Shown here: in pieces, positions 27,165 through 36,247 of the stretch | How the letters are laid out: each line of letters opens with the position of its first letter | Position numbering within the stretch: position 1 is the first letter of the stretch | Source: Hydrogenophaga sp. | Lineage (GTDB): Bacteria > Pseudomonadota > Gammaproteobacteria > Burkholderiales > Burkholderiaceae_C | Assembly (NCBI RefSeq): GCF_011772445.1 | Contig: NZ_WVZN01000047.1 | Location: 236,645-300,644, forward strand | Length of the DNA stretch: 64,000 nt | Reading direction: 5' to 3' | The notes under the pieces: model-generated | Databases searched by the model: none | Seen by the model: the letters and a program-made list of their open reading frames with translations, nothing else | Told to the model about the DNA's origin: nothing | Position numbers and translations under genes: made by a program

Positions 27165-28079
27165 ATGATGCGCCCCGTGACCTCACTCCATCGCGCCACG
27201 GCCTATGGCAGCCTGGGCCTGAGCATGGCGCTCGTGGGCAGCTACGTGGCGCTGTCCAAACCCCTGGTGCTGGTGTTTCCGGTGTTCCTGCTGGCCTGGC
27301 TGCGCTTCGCCATCGGCGCAGCGGCCATGTGGCGCTGGCTGCGCAAGCCGGCCGACGAACCACCGCTGGGCCCACGCACGCGCGCCCTGCTCTTCCTCGA
27401 GTCCTTCCTGGGCAACTTCCTGTTCTCCCTCTGCATGCTGTTCGGTGTGAGCATGACCACGGCCGTGGCGGCGGGCGTGGTGATGTCGTCCATTCCTGCG
27501 GTGGTCGCGGTGTTGAGCTGGGTCTTCCTGCGCGAGCGCATCGGCGCGCGCAGCGCGGCGGGCATCGCCTGCGCGGCCCTGGGCATCGGGCTGTTTTCGC
27601 TCGACAAGGGCGCGGGCCCCGCGGCCGGTGGCTCGCAGGCGCTGCTGGGCAACCTGCTGGTGTTCGCGGCGGTGGTGTGTGAGGCGTCCTACGTGGTGAT
27701 CGGCAAGCGCCTCACCGAGGGACTGGGGCCCAAGCGCATCTCGGCCATCATCAACCTGTGGGGGCTGGCGCTGGTCACGCCCTTCGGCGTCTGGGCGGCG
27801 CTGCAGTTCAACTTCGGTGCCGTGGCGCTGTCCATCTGGGGGCTGCTGGTGTTCTACGCGCTGGCCGCCAGCGTGTGGACGGTGTGGCTGTGGATGAGCG
27901 GGCTCAAACGGGTGCCGGCTTCGCAAGCGGGCGTGTTCACCGTGATGCTGCCGATCAGCGCGGCGCTCATCGGCGTGGTGTTCATGGGCGAGCGCCTCAG
28001 CGGCCTGCAGTTGCTGGCCTTCGGCATCGCCCTGCTGGGCCTCGTGCTGGCCACCTTGCCCGAACGCGCCGGGCGCTGA
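27165..28079 (+). CDS. EamA/DMT-family transporter
   Basis: A protein of about 304 residues with ten hydrophobic segments, characteristic of drug/metabolite transporters. The duplicated EamA halves are visible: residues about 10-145 (SLGLSMALVGSYVALSKPLV ... WVFLRERIG) and about 170-300 (LLVFAAVVCEASYVVIGKRL ... IGVVFMGERLSGLQLLAFG). The second glutamate-rich FxGERLS motif before the final helix is typical. Inner-membrane efflux of small metabolites is likely; substrate unknown. The start is uncertain, since two adjacent ATGs (27165, 27168) lack a clear ribosome site and another is at 27135. It is divergent from aceA. Confidence 0.85.
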   Translation: MMRPVTSLHRATAYGSLGLSMALVGSYVALSKPLVLVFPVFLLAWLRFAIGAAAMWRWLRKPADEPPLGPRTRALLFLESFLGNFLFSLCMLFGVSMTTAVAAGVVMSSIPAVVAVLSWVFLRERIGARSAAGIACAALGIGLFSLDKGAGPAAGGSQALLGNLLVFAAVVCEASYVVIGKRLTEGLGPKRISAIINLWGLALVTPFGVWAALQFNFGAVALSIWGLLVFYALAASVWTVWLWMSGLKRVPASQAGVFTVMLPISAALIGVVFMGERLSGLQLLAFGIALLGLVLATLPERAGR

Positions 28080-28085
28080 GGCTCG

Positions 28086-28143
28086 GAGGCACCACAGCCC
28101 GGTGGGCTGGCGGCCTCAGAGGCACCACAGCCCGGTGGGCTGG
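28086..28143. repeat. 25-bp tandem direct repeat spanning the end of the TauE/SafE-like gene
   Basis: The 25-base unit beginning GAGGCACCACAGCCC is perfectly repeated at 28086-28110 and 28119-28143 (period 33). Each copy carries a CAGCCC-GGT-GGGCTG hairpin. The second copy encodes the last residues QPTGLWCL of the minus-strand gene; the first lies just beyond its stop. It looks like a local duplication that doubled a transcription-stop hairpin between convergent genes. Confidence 0.8.
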
Positions 28144-28790
28144 GTGATGCCCATCCACAGCGCCCAACCCGAAGCGAGCAGCAGCGCCAGCCCCGCCAGC
28201 CGGATGCCCCAGGCGCCCGAGCGGGCCTCGCGCAGGCGCAGCAGCAGCCAGGGCCCGGCGAACAGCGACACCGACGAGCCGATGGCGAACGCCGCCATCA
28301 CCGCCGCGCCATGAACCGCGCTGGCGGTGAGCGAGGCCACCAGCAGCGCCGAGTACAGCAGGCCGCAAGGCATGAGCGCCCAGCCATAGCCCAATACCCA
28401 GGGCGCGCGCGGGCCCAGCCGGGCCATCACGGGCCTGGCGCGTCGCCACACGCCCTGCCCCACGCCGTCGATCCACGCCGGCTGGCGCGCCCGCCACAGC
28501 AGCCAGGCGCCCAGCAACAGCGCCGCCACATGGAACATGGTCCACACCGGGCGGATCACCTGCGTGTGCGCGCCCAGCCAGGCCAGGCCTTGCACGGAGC
28601 CCGCCGCCAGCGCGCCCACGCTGGCGTAGCCCGCCACACGGCTGAGCTGGAACGCCGCGATGGCGCGGCCGCCCCGATCCCCGGCCGCGCGCCCGATGCC
28701 CGCGCAGGCCGCGCCGCACATGGCCACGCAGTGCGGCCCGCCCATCAGGCCCATCAGCAGCGCGGTGATCAGCAGGGAGCCGGAGGACAC
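28116..28790 (-). CDS. TauE/SafE-family (cytochrome-biogenesis-type) membrane protein
   Basis: A 224-residue inner-membrane protein with about six helices. The N-terminus LLMGLMGGPHCVAMCGAACAG has the GGPHCxxMCG motif typical of the TauE/SafE-like or DsbD-like proteins found beside cco and hemN genes. Helix ALMPCGLLYSALLVASL repeats a PCG motif. In this context such proteins are proposed to help copper or thiol handling during cbb3 oxidase maturation; this is inference. It follows hemN by seven bases on the same strand and ends in a duplicated 25-bp repeat. Confidence 0.75.
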   Translation of the reverse strand: MSSGSLLITALLMGLMGGPHCVAMCGAACAGIGRAAGDRGGRAIAAFQLSRVAGYASVGALAAGSVQGLAWLGAHTQVIRPVWTMFHVAALLLGAWLLWRARQPAWIDGVGQGVWRRARPVMARLGPRAPWVLGYGWALMPCGLLYSALLVASLTASAVHGAAVMAAFAIGSSVSLFAGPWLLLRLREARSGAWGIRLAGLALLLASGWALWMGITQPTGLWCL

Positions 28791-28797
28791 GAGAGCC

Positions 28798-30195
28798 TCA
28801 CAGGATCTTCGAGAAGCGCGCGCGGTCCTGGTCGGCCCGCAAGTGGCGGTCGAACACCATGGCGATGGCGCGGATCAGGTACCAGCCGGTCTCGCTGACG
28901 TGCACCCCCTGATCGTCCAGGCTGACCAGGCCCTCGGCCTCAAAGGGCGCCAGCGCTTCCAACTCGTTCGCGAAGTAGCGGCGGCTGTCGATCAGCTGGC
29001 CCTGGTCGACGCTTTCGAACAGCAGTTCGCCCTGGCACATCAGCGACATGATCACCGCGCGGCGCACCAGGTCGTCGCGCGTGAGCGCCAGGCCGCGCAC
29101 GATGGGCAGGCGACCCTGGTCGAGCAGGTCCACGTACTCGTCCAGGGTCTTGGCGTTCTGGCTGTAGGTGGCGCCCACGCGGCCGATGGCCGAGACACCG
29201 AGCGCGATGAGGTCGCAGTCCGGCTGGGTGCTGTAGCCCTGGAAGTTGCGGTGCAGCCGCCCCTGGCGCTTGGCCACGGCCAGGGCGTCATCGGGCAGTG
29301 CGAAGTGGTCCATGCCCACATGCACGTAGCCCGCATCGCGCAGGATGTCGAGCGAGGCGGACAACATGGCCAGCTTGTCGGCGGCACCGGGCAGCTCGGC
29401 CGCCACGATGCGCCGCTGCGGCTTGAAGCGCGCCGGCAGGTGCGCGTAGGCGTACAGCGCCACGCGGTCGGGCCGCAGGGCCTGCAATTGCGCCAGCGTG
29501 CGCCGGAAGGACTCGGGCGTCTGCAGCGGCAGGCCGTAGATCAGGTCCACGTTGACCGATTCGAAGCCGATGCGGCGCGCCGCGTCCATCAGCGCGAAGA
29601 CCTGCTCGGCGGGCTGGATGCGGTGCACCGCCTTCTGCACGGCGGGGTCGAAGTCCTGCACGCCGAAGCTCAGGCGGTTGAAGCCCAGGCGGTGCAGCGT
29701 GCGCAGCCGCTGGGCGTCCACCGTGCGCGGGTCCACCTCGATCGAGTATTCGCCGCCCGGCACCAGCGCGAAGTGGCGCCGCAGCATGGCCATCAGGTCT
29801 TCCAGTTCGGCGTCGCTCAGGAATGTCGGGGTGCCTCCGCCCAGGTGCAGTTGCGAGACCGACTGCCCCGCGCCCAGGTGCTCGATCTGCAGATCCAGCT
29901 CGCGCGAGAGGTGGCGCAGGTACTCCGCGCCGCGCGAGTGGTGTTTTGTAATGACCTTGTTGCAGGCGCAGTAGTAGCAGACCGATTCGCAGAACGGGAT
30001 GTGCACGTACACCGACAGCGGCAGGGCCATGGAGCCCGCGCGGCGCTGGCCCAGGGCCAGCCGGTAGTCCTGCTCGGTGAAGGCCTCGACGAAGCGGTCG
30101 GCCGTGGGATAGGAGGTGTAGCGCGGCCCCGGGACGTCGAAACGCCTGAGCAGGTCGTCGGGGATCACGTGGCTCACGGCAAGTCCTTGTGGCAT
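28798..30195 (-). CDS. hemN: Oxygen-independent coproporphyrinogen III dehydrogenase
   Basis: A 465-residue radical SAM enzyme making protoporphyrinogen IX without oxygen. The 4Fe-4S motif CESVCYYCACNK (CxxxCxxC) is near residue 60, with YVHIPFC before it, LHLGGGTPTFL, VDLIYGLPLQTPESF and the HemN C-terminal domain (LIALGVSAIGRVGATYSQN). Start at ATG 30195 (MPQGLAVSHV); a GTG three codons upstream is possible. It is divergent from fnr with an Fnr box between them, consistent with low-oxygen induction and haem supply to the cbb3 oxidase. Confidence 0.95.
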   Translation of the reverse strand: MPQGLAVSHVIPDDLLRRFDVPGPRYTSYPTADRFVEAFTEQDYRLALGQRRAGSMALPLSVYVHIPFCESVCYYCACNKVITKHHSRGAEYLRHLSRELDLQIEHLGAGQSVSQLHLGGGTPTFLSDAELEDLMAMLRRHFALVPGGEYSIEVDPRTVDAQRLRTLHRLGFNRLSFGVQDFDPAVQKAVHRIQPAEQVFALMDAARRIGFESVNVDLIYGLPLQTPESFRRTLAQLQALRPDRVALYAYAHLPARFKPQRRIVAAELPGAADKLAMLSASLDILRDAGYVHVGMDHFALPDDALAVAKRQGRLHRNFQGYSTQPDCDLIALGVSAIGRVGATYSQNAKTLDEYVDLLDQGRLPIVRGLALTRDDLVRRAVIMSLMCQGELLFESVDQGQLIDSRRYFANELEALAPFEAEGLVSLDDQGVHVSETGWYLIRAIAMVFDRHLRADQDRARFSKIL

Positions 30196-30230
30196 GGCGG
30201 CCACTGTGCCCGAGGCGCCGCCGGGAAGCC

Positions 30231-30244
30231 TTGATCCTGGTCAA
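30231..30244. promoter_or_regulatory. Fnr box between hemN and fnr
   Basis: TTGATCCTGGTCAA matches the TTGAT-N4-ATCAA Fnr consensus at 9 of 10 positions. It sits between divergent hemN and fnr starts. A perfect 7-bp hairpin (GGCACCG...CGGTGCC, 30247-30265) lies immediately on the fnr side. Confidence 0.8.
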
Positions 30245-30310
30245 GCGGCACCGGTTTTCGGTGCCGGGCGGAGTATCCTCCGCTGCGTCGAATCAGAGGG
30301 AATCACGATC

Positions 30311-31030
30311 ATGGACGCCCAACGCATCAAAGTGGCCTGCTCGAGCTGCAACCTGCGCGAGCTCTGCCTGCCCATGGGCCTGAACGCGCAGGAAATGGGT
30401 CAGCTCGACACGCTGATCTCCGTGCGCAAGCGGGTCAAGCGCGGCGATGCCCTGTTTTCCGTGGGCGACCGCTTCACCTCGCTGTACGCCATCCGTTCCG
30501 GCTTCTTCAAGACCTGCGTGACCACGGCCGATGGGCGTGACCAGGTCACGGGCTTCCAGATGGCGGGGGAGATCATCGGCCTGGACGGCATCGTGAGCGA
30601 CCGCCACGCCTGCGACGCGGTGGCCCTGGAAGACGCCGAGGTCTGCGTGATGCCCTTCGACCAGGTGGAGGAGTTGTCGCGCCAGTTCACGCCGCTGCAG
30701 CACCACGTGCACCGCATCATGAGCCGCGAGATCGTGCGCGACCACAGCGTGATGCTGCTGCTGGGCAGCATGCGCGCCGAGGAACGCCTGGCGGCCTTCC
30801 TGCTCAACCTCGTGCAGCGCCTGCAGGCGCGCGGCTTCTCGCCCTCCGAGTTCAACCTGCGCATGACGCGCGAGGAGATCGGCAGCTACCTGGGCATGAA
30901 GCTGGAGACGGTGAGCCGCACCTTCTCCAAGTTCGTCGACGACGGCATCGTCGATGTGAAGCAGCGCTACGTGCACATCAAGGACACCGAGGCGCTGCGG
31001 CGCATCGTCAATCCGCAGACCTGCGCCTGA
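30311..31030 (+). CDS. fnr: Fnr-type oxygen-sensing transcription regulator
   Basis: A 239-residue Crp/Fnr protein. Cluster ligands Cys10, Cys13 and Cys19 (ACSSCNLRELC) and Cys101 (RHACDA) fit a [4Fe-4S] oxygen sensor. The cyclic-nucleotide-like beta barrel covers residues 35-130, with a dimer helix after that. The HTH MTREEIGSYLGMKLETVSRTF contains the E--SR recognition residues that read TTGAT. Upstream bases carry an Fnr box, suggesting autoregulation; two more boxes occur at the cco genes. The 3' end overlaps the facing small membrane-protein gene by 23 bases. Confidence 0.95.
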   Translation: MDAQRIKVACSSCNLRELCLPMGLNAQEMGQLDTLISVRKRVKRGDALFSVGDRFTSLYAIRSGFFKTCVTTADGRDQVTGFQMAGEIIGLDGIVSDRHACDAVALEDAEVCVMPFDQVEELSRQFTPLQHHVHRIMSREIVRDHSVMLLLGSMRAEERLAAFLLNLVQRLQARGFSPSEFNLRMTREEIGSYLGMKLETVSRTFSKFVDDGIVDVKQRYVHIKDTEALRRIVNPQTCA

Positions 31031-31247
31031 GGTCCTGCGCCAGCCACACGCTCAGCGCGCTGGACAAGGCGATCACCGCCCAGAACACGAAGAAGGCCAG
31101 GGTATAGACCGCCGGGCGCGACCAGTCCAGCGCGCCGCCCTGCCAGTGCAACTCGCTCGGGTCGACCACCGCGAACACCAGCATTTCCAGCACGCCCGCC
31201 ATCAGGAAGGACGGCCAGCCCACCCACATCCAGCTTCGGGTCGGCAT
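31008..31247 (-). CDS. Small membrane protein of the cco locus
   Basis: A 79-residue hypothetical protein with two predicted helices (SFLMAGVLEMLVFAVV and VYTLAFFVFWAVIALSSALS) and a basic tail QDLRRRSAD. It directly follows fixH on the same strand and overlaps the 3' end of fnr by 23 bases in the opposite direction. Similar small two-helix proteins occur at this position in related cco clusters, so a role in cbb3 assembly is possible but unproven. Confidence 0.6.
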   Translation of the reverse strand: MPTRSWMWVGWPSFLMAGVLEMLVFAVVDPSELHWQGGALDWSRPAVYTLAFFVFWAVIALSSALSVWLAQDLRRRSAD

Positions 31248-31248
31248 C

Positions 31249-31533
31249 TCAGCGGTCCCGGACCACGGGCGAGGCCGCGTGGTTGCGCGCCTGGTGCGCG
31301 GGCTGCAGGCCGATCAGGGCCTGCTCGCGCTGCGGTCCTTGCAGGCGGCGCGCCTGCTCCAGCGTGGCCTGGTAGGCGGCCTTGTCGAGGACGGGGTCGG
31401 CGCCGTTGATGGCGATGACCGCGGTGGCGATGGCGGCGGCCACCACCACCAGGGGCCCGCCCACCACCAGCCACATGGGGCCCACGCGCCACCAGGGCTC
31501 GGTGGATTCGGGTTCGATCGACTTCAGGTGCAT
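31249..31533 (-). CDS. fixH: FixH/CcoH-like cbb3 oxidase accessory protein (short form)
   Basis: A 94-residue protein with one N-terminal membrane anchor (VGPMWLVVGGPLVVVAAAIATAVIA, residues 17-41) after an acidic start with WWRVGPMW, typical of FixH/CcoH. The periplasmic part is much shorter than classic FixH (about 160 residues) and lacks its immunoglobulin-like domain. It lies 19 bases after ccoG, the conserved fixGH order. CcoH is needed for stable cbb3 assembly. Confidence 0.7.
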   Translation of the reverse strand: MHLKSIEPESTEPWWRVGPMWLVVGGPLVVVAAAIATAVIAINGADPVLDKAAYQATLEQARRLQGPQREQALIGLQPAHQARNHAASPVVRDR

Positions 31534-31552
31534 GGCGGCCTCCTGCCGGTTG

Positions 31553-32971
31553 TCATCGGGGAATGAGGAAGGTGCTCTTCTCGCGCACCCGCACGCGCTC
31601 GTCGTGCTCGGCGCGCACCTCGAACTGGATGGGGTGCGGGCCGCTGGCGGCCGCGCCAGGCGGCACCTGCACGCGCGCGGCCACGGCACGCACCTCGGCC
31701 GGGGCCACCTGCACGCGCGCCCCGGATTCGAGCGCAATGCCCGGCAGCCCCTCCACGCTCAGTTCGTAGGTCTGGGCGGTTTCCGTGGCATTCATGATCT
31801 GCAGTCGGTAGACGTTCTCGATGCGGCCCTGCCCCACCTCGCGCGCCAGCGCGCCGCGGTCGCGGATCACGTCGACCTTGAGCGGGGTGCGCAGCCACAG
31901 GCTGCCCAGCACGGCCAGCGAGACGGCCAGCAGGATGCCGCTGTAGACGAGCACGCGCGGGCGCAGCGCGCGGCGCACCATCTGCGCGCGGCTCCAGCCC
32001 TTGGCGATGCCGTTCTGCGTCGCGAAGCGGATCAGCCCGCGCGGGTAGCCCACCTTGTCCATCACGTCGTCGCACACGTCGATGCAGGCCGCGCAGCCGA
32101 TGCATTCGTACTGCAGGCCCTTGCGGATGTCGATGCCGGTGGGACAGACCTGCACGCAAAGCGTGCAGTCCACGCAGGAGCCCAGGCCCAGTGCCTTCGG
32201 ATCGGCCTTCTTGCTGCGTGCGCCGCGCGGTTCGCCCCGCGCTTCGTCGTAGGTCACGATCATCGTGTCGCGGTCGAACATCGCGCTCTGGAAGCGCGCA
32301 TAGGGGCACATGTACTTGCACACCTGCTCGCGCAGGAAGCCCGCGTTGCCGTAGGTCGCGAAGCTGTAGAACAGGATCCAGAAGGTCTCCCACGGCCCGA
32401 GCGAGAGGCTGGCCACCAGGCCCGCGAGTTCGCGGATGGGCGTGAAGTAGCCGACGAAGGTGAAGCCCGTCCACAGCGCCAGCGCGCCCCACAGCCCATG
32501 CTTGAGCGCGCGCTTGCCGAGCTTGGCCGGGCCCATGGGCGCGGCGTCGAGCCGCAGCCGGGCGGAACGGTCGCCCTCCACGCGGTGCTCGATCCACATG
32601 AACAGCTCGGTGTACACCGTCTGCGGGCAGGCGAAGCCGCACCACAAGCGCCCCGCCACGGCGGTGAACAGGAACAGCGACAGCGCGGAAATGACCAGCA
32701 GGCCCGTAAGGTAGACGAAGTCCTGCGGGTACAGGACCAGGTCGAACAGGTAGAAGCGGCGCGCCTCCAGATCAAACAGCACGGCCTGGCGGCCATTCCA
32801 CGGCAGCCAGGCCAGCCCGTAAAACACCAGTTGCGTGGCCCACACGAAGAACCAGCGCCAGCGCGCGAACACGCCCTTCACCGCACGCGCCTGGATCTTC
32901 TCCTGCGCGGCGTAGAGGGAGACCGTGATCTCCTCGTCCTCGCCGGCGGGCTGGATGGGAATGGTCTTCAT
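31553..32971 (-). CDS. ccoG: CcoG/FixG cytochrome oxidase accessory ferredoxin
   Basis: A 472-residue membrane protein. Several helices are followed by two ferredoxin-type 4Fe-4S motifs, CVDCTLCVQVCPTGID and CIGCAACIDVCDDVMD. Conserved membrane-edge blocks WCGFACPQTVYTELFMW and CKYMCPYARFQSAMFD are present, with an Ig-like C-terminal domain after the last helix (residue 340 on). CcoG reduces Cu(II) for the cbb3 copper centre. Start at ATG 32971, which overlaps the ccoP stop (ATGA). Confidence 0.95.
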   Translation of the reverse strand: MKTIPIQPAGEDEEITVSLYAAQEKIQARAVKGVFARWRWFFVWATQLVFYGLAWLPWNGRQAVLFDLEARRFYLFDLVLYPQDFVYLTGLLVISALSLFLFTAVAGRLWCGFACPQTVYTELFMWIEHRVEGDRSARLRLDAAPMGPAKLGKRALKHGLWGALALWTGFTFVGYFTPIRELAGLVASLSLGPWETFWILFYSFATYGNAGFLREQVCKYMCPYARFQSAMFDRDTMIVTYDEARGEPRGARSKKADPKALGLGSCVDCTLCVQVCPTGIDIRKGLQYECIGCAACIDVCDDVMDKVGYPRGLIRFATQNGIAKGWSRAQMVRRALRPRVLVYSGILLAVSLAVLGSLWLRTPLKVDVIRDRGALAREVGQGRIENVYRLQIMNATETAQTYELSVEGLPGIALESGARVQVAPAEVRAVAARVQVPPGAAASGPHPIQFEVRAEHDERVRVREKSTFLIPR

Positions 32972-33876
32972 TGGGCGGGGCGGTTCGACAGCCCCCACAC
33001 GTAAGCCGTGAGCACGCGGATCTGCTCGGCGTTGAGCAACTGGTTCTGCGCCGGCATGCGGTTGTCGATGCCGCTGGTGACGGCGCGCACGATGGCCTCC
33101 TCGCCCCAGCCGTGCAGCCAGATGTTGTCGGTGAGGTTGGGTGCGCCGAGCGCTGTGTTGCCCTTGCCGTCCATGCCGTGGCAGGCCGCGCAGACGGCGA
33201 ACTTGGTGCGGCCTTGCGAGGCGCGCACGCGGTCGTGCGGGCTGTTGGACAGGCTGAGCACGTAGTTGGCGACGTTGCGCACGTCGTCGGCGCTGCCCAC
33301 GGCCGCGGCCAGGGGCGGCATCACGCCGTGCCGCCCTTGGGTGATGGTGGCCTCGATCACCGCCGGCTCGCCGCCATGCAGCCAGTCGCCGTCGGTGAGA
33401 TTCGGAAAGCCCTTCGAGCCGCGCGCGTCCGATCCGTGGCACATGGCGCACTGGTTCATGAACAGGCGCTCGCCGATGGCCATGGCCTGGGCGTTGCCGG
33501 CCAGGCGCTCGGGCGGCTGGTCGCGGAACTGCGCATACAGCGGCGCGATGGCTTCCTGATGCGACTGCACCTCGGCCGTGTGCTGGCCGGTGGACGTCCA
33601 GCCCAGCACGCCGGCGTAGCGCCCGTACATGGGGTACAGCAGGCCGTAGGCCAGGCTGAAGACGATGGTGATGACGAACAGCCACACCCACCAGCGCGGC
33701 AGGGGGTTGTTCAGTTCGCGCAGGTCGCCGTCCCACACGTGGCCGGTGGTTTTGTCCTGCCCGGGCTTGACCTTGGTGGTGCCCGCCGCCCACAGCAGGA
33801 TGCCGCAGGCGACGATGCTGACCACGGTGAGGATGGCCACGTAGAAGGACCAGAAGTCGCTGGTGAAATCGCTCAT
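32968..33876 (-). CDS. ccoP: cbb3 oxidase di-haem subunit CcoP
   Basis: A 302-residue diheme cytochrome c. Two N-terminal helices (YVAILTVVSIVACGILLWAA and WWVWLFVITIVFSLAYGLLY) anchor two c-type haem domains with CAMCH and CAACH. HVWDGDLRELNNPLPRWW is the conserved CcoP stretch. It carries electrons from cytochrome bc1 through CcoO to CcoN. Part of a contiguous ccoNOQP-G run on the minus strand. Confidence 0.96.
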   Translation of the reverse strand: MSDFTSDFWSFYVAILTVVSIVACGILLWAAGTTKVKPGQDKTTGHVWDGDLRELNNPLPRWWVWLFVITIVFSLAYGLLYPMYGRYAGVLGWTSTGQHTAEVQSHQEAIAPLYAQFRDQPPERLAGNAQAMAIGERLFMNQCAMCHGSDARGSKGFPNLTDGDWLHGGEPAVIEATITQGRHGVMPPLAAAVGSADDVRNVANYVLSLSNSPHDRVRASQGRTKFAVCAACHGMDGKGNTALGAPNLTDNIWLHGWGEEAIVRAVTSGIDNRMPAQNQLLNAEQIRVLTAYVWGLSNRPAQ

Positions 33877-33931
33877 GTTGTTTCCCGGTTCCCGTGGGAG
33901 GGCTTGTGGGTGGGCTGGTGTCTGGACAGGC

Positions 33932-34075
33932 TCAGTCGTCCTGGAAAGGCAGGCGCGCGGCCTCGTCGAAGCGCTCGCGGTTGCGGCGCGACCAGGCCCA
34001 GGCCACGGTGCCCAGGAACACCAGCAGGCTGATGACGGTGACGGCGGAGCGCAGGGTGTTGATGTCCATGTCCAT
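33932..34075 (-). CDS. ccoQ: cbb3 oxidase subunit CcoQ
   Basis: A 47-residue single-helix protein: MDMDINTLRSAV, a helix (TVISLLVFLGTVAWAW), then SRRNRERFDEAARLPFQDD. The SRRNRxRFDEAA..PF pattern is the CcoQ/FixQ signature. A second in-frame ATG two codons later is possible. It stabilises the complex. Located between ccoO and ccoP as usual. Confidence 0.93.
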   Translation of the reverse strand: MDMDINTLRSAVTVISLLVFLGTVAWAWSRRNRERFDEAARLPFQDD

Positions 34076-34083
34076 GGCGGGCC

Positions 34084-34710
34084 TCACTTCACGGCGGTGC
34101 CCAGCACCTGCAGGTAGGCGATGAGCGCATCCATCTCGGTCTTGCCCTTGACGGACTCGGCGGACGCGGCGACCTCCTCGTCGCTGTAGGGCGCGCCCAG
34201 GGTGCGCAGCGCCTTCAGGCGCACGGGCATGCCGCGGGCGTCCACCGGCTTCTTCTCCAGCCAGGCATAGGCGGGCATGTTGGATTCGGGCACCAGGTCG
34301 CGCGGGTTGACGAGGTGCAGGCGGTGCCACTCGTCGCTGTAGCGACCACCCACGCGCGCCAGGTCGGGGCCGGTGCGTTTGCTGCCCCACTGGAAAGGCC
34401 GGTCGTAGACGAATTCGCCCGCCACCGAGTAGTGGCCGTAGCGCTCCGTCTCGGCCCGGAAGGGGCGGATCATCTGCGAGTGGCAGTTGTAGCAACCTTC
34501 GCGCACGTACACGTCGCGCCCCGCCAGTTGCAGGGCGGTGTAGGGCTTGAGGCCCTCCACCGGTTGCGTGGTGGATTTCTGGAAGAACAGCGGCACGATC
34601 TCGACCAGGCCGCCGACCGCGATCACCAGCACGATGAGCACGATCATCAGGAAGTTGTTGGTCTCGATGCGCTCGTGCGTGAAGCCGGCGGGTTTGTGTT
34701 GTTGTGACAT
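34084..34710 (-). CDS. ccoO: cbb3 oxidase mono-haem subunit CcoO
   Basis: A 208-residue membrane-anchored cytochrome c. One N-terminal helix ([21 protein letters not shown]), haem site [12 protein letters not shown] near residue 75, [16 protein letters not shown] and the axial Met region SNMPAYAWL. Start at [10 protein letters not shown] rather than six codons upstream, as the family begins with a short polar stretch. It lies 10 bases after ccoN. Confidence 0.96.
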   Translation of the reverse strand: MSQQHKPAGFTHERIETNNFLMIVLIVLVIAVGGLVEIVPLFFQKSTTQPVEGLKPYTALQLAGRDVYVREGCYNCHSQMIRPFRAETERYGHYSVAGEFVYDRPFQWGSKRTGPDLARVGGRYSDEWHRLHLVNPRDLVPESNMPAYAWLEKKPVDARGMPVRLKALRTLGAPYSDEEVAASAESVKGKTEMDALIAYLQVLGTAVK

Positions 34711-34720
34711 GTTGGTTCCC

Positions 34721-36169
34721 TCAGGCATGGGCGGCTTGGGCAGCGGGCACGCTCACCGGCTCCACGCGGCCATTGCGCGCCGTCATCACGGTGTTCCACA
34801 GCATCACGCACATGCCGCCCAGGTACAGCACGCCCCCGGCCAGGCGGATCACGTAGAAGGGGAAGGTGGCCTTGACCGACTCGACGAAGGTGTAGGTGAG
34901 GCTGCCATCGGGGTTGACGGCGCGCCACATCAGGCCCTGCATGACGCCGGCGATCCACATCGAGGCGATGTAGAGCACGATGCCGATGGTGGAGATCCAG
35001 AAGTGCAGCTCGATGGCGGGCACCGAGTACATCTTCTTCTGGCCGTACAGGCGCGGGATCAGGTAGTACATCGAGCCCATGGAGACCAGGCCCACCCAGC
35101 CCAGCGCGCCCGAGTGCACGTGGCCGATCGTCCAGTCGGTGTAGTGAGACAGCGCGTTCACCGTCTTGATCGACATCATCGGGCCCTCGAAGGTCGACAT
35201 GCCGTAGAACGAGAGCGAGACGATGAGGAAGCGCAGGATCGGGTCGTCGCGCAGTTTGTGCCAGGCGCCCGAGAGGGTCATGATCCCGTTGATCATGCCG
35301 CCCCAGCTCGGCGCCAGCAGGATCAGGGAGAACACCATGCCCAGCGACTGCGCCCAGTCGGGCAGCGCGGTGTAGTGCAGGTGGTGCGGGCCGGCCCAGA
35401 TGTAGATGAAGATCAGCGCCCAGAAGTGCACGATCGACAGCCGGTAGGAGTACACCGGGCGCTCGGCCTGCTTGGGGATGAAGTAGTACATCATCCCGAG
35501 GAAGCCGGCGGTGAGGAAGAAGCCCACGGCGTTGTGGCCGTACCACCACTGCACCATCGCGTCCTGCACGCCCGCGTAGGCCGAGTAGCTCTTGGTGAAG
35601 CTCACCGGCAGCGCGGCGCTGTTGACGATGTGCAGCAGGGCCACGGCCAGGATGAAGGCGCCGAAGAACCAGTTGGCCACGTAGATGTGGCGCACCTTGC
35701 GCTGGCCGATGGTGCCGAAGAACACCACCGCGTAGGCGACCCAGACCAGCGCGATCAGGATGTCGATCGGCCACTCGAGCTCGGCGTACTCCTTGCCCTG
35801 CGTGATGCCCAGCGGCAGGGTGATGGCGGCCAGCACGATGACCGCCTGCCAGCCCCAGAAGGTGAAGGCGGCGAGTCCATCGCAGAACAGCCGCACCTGG
35901 CAGGTGCGCTGCACCACGTAGTAGCTGGCCGCGAACAGGCCGCAGCCGCCGAAGGCGAAGATGACCGCGTTGGTGTGCAGGGGCCGCAGGCGGCCGTAGC
36001 TCAGCCACTCCAGCCCCAAGTTGAGCGCGGGCCAGGTGAGCTGCGCGGCGATGATCACGCCGACGAGCATGCCCACCACGCCCCAGAACACGGTGGCCAG
36101 CGCGAACTGCCGCACCACCTTGTCGTTGTAGGCCGCGATGCCGGCGGATGCCTTGTCGTGGAAGGCCAT
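34721..36169 (-). CDS. ccoN: cbb3 cytochrome oxidase catalytic subunit CcoN
   Basis: A 482-residue haem-copper oxidase subunit with about 12 helices. Haem and CuB ligands are visible in [46 protein letters not shown] (His pair) and [14 protein letters not shown]. High-affinity oxygen reduction to water with proton pumping. An Fnr box 58-71 bases upstream suggests induction at low oxygen. The gene is followed by ccoO, ccoQ, ccoP and ccoG. Confidence 0.97.
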   Translation of the reverse strand: MAFHDKASAGIAAYNDKVVRQFALATVFWGVVGMLVGVIIAAQLTWPALNLGLEWLSYGRLRPLHTNAVIFAFGGCGLFAASYYVVQRTCQVRLFCDGLAAFTFWGWQAVIVLAAITLPLGITQGKEYAELEWPIDILIALVWVAYAVVFFGTIGQRKVRHIYVANWFFGAFILAVALLHIVNSAALPVSFTKSYSAYAGVQDAMVQWWYGHNAVGFFLTAGFLGMMYYFIPKQAERPVYSYRLSIVHFWALIFIYIWAGPHHLHYTALPDWAQSLGMVFSLILLAPSWGGMINGIMTLSGAWHKLRDDPILRFLIVSLSFYGMSTFEGPMMSIKTVNALSHYTDWTIGHVHSGALGWVGLVSMGSMYYLIPRLYGQKKMYSVPAIELHFWISTIGIVLYIASMWIAGVMQGLMWRAVNPDGSLTYTFVESVKATFPFYVIRLAGGVLYLGGMCVMLWNTVMTARNGRVEPVSVPAAQAAHA

Positions 36170-36226
36170 TGGGATACTCCTCTCGATGTTGCAGAGGGAG
36201 TGTCCGGGGGCAAGGCCCGGCGGGGC

Positions 36227-36240
36227 TTGACCTACATCAA
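36227..36240 (-). promoter_or_regulatory. Fnr box upstream of ccoN
   Basis: TTGACCTACATCAA matches the Fnr consensus at 9 of 10 positions. It is centred about 64 bases before the ccoN start, between ccoS and ccoN. Confidence 0.85.
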
Positions 36241-36247
36241 GCCGGTC

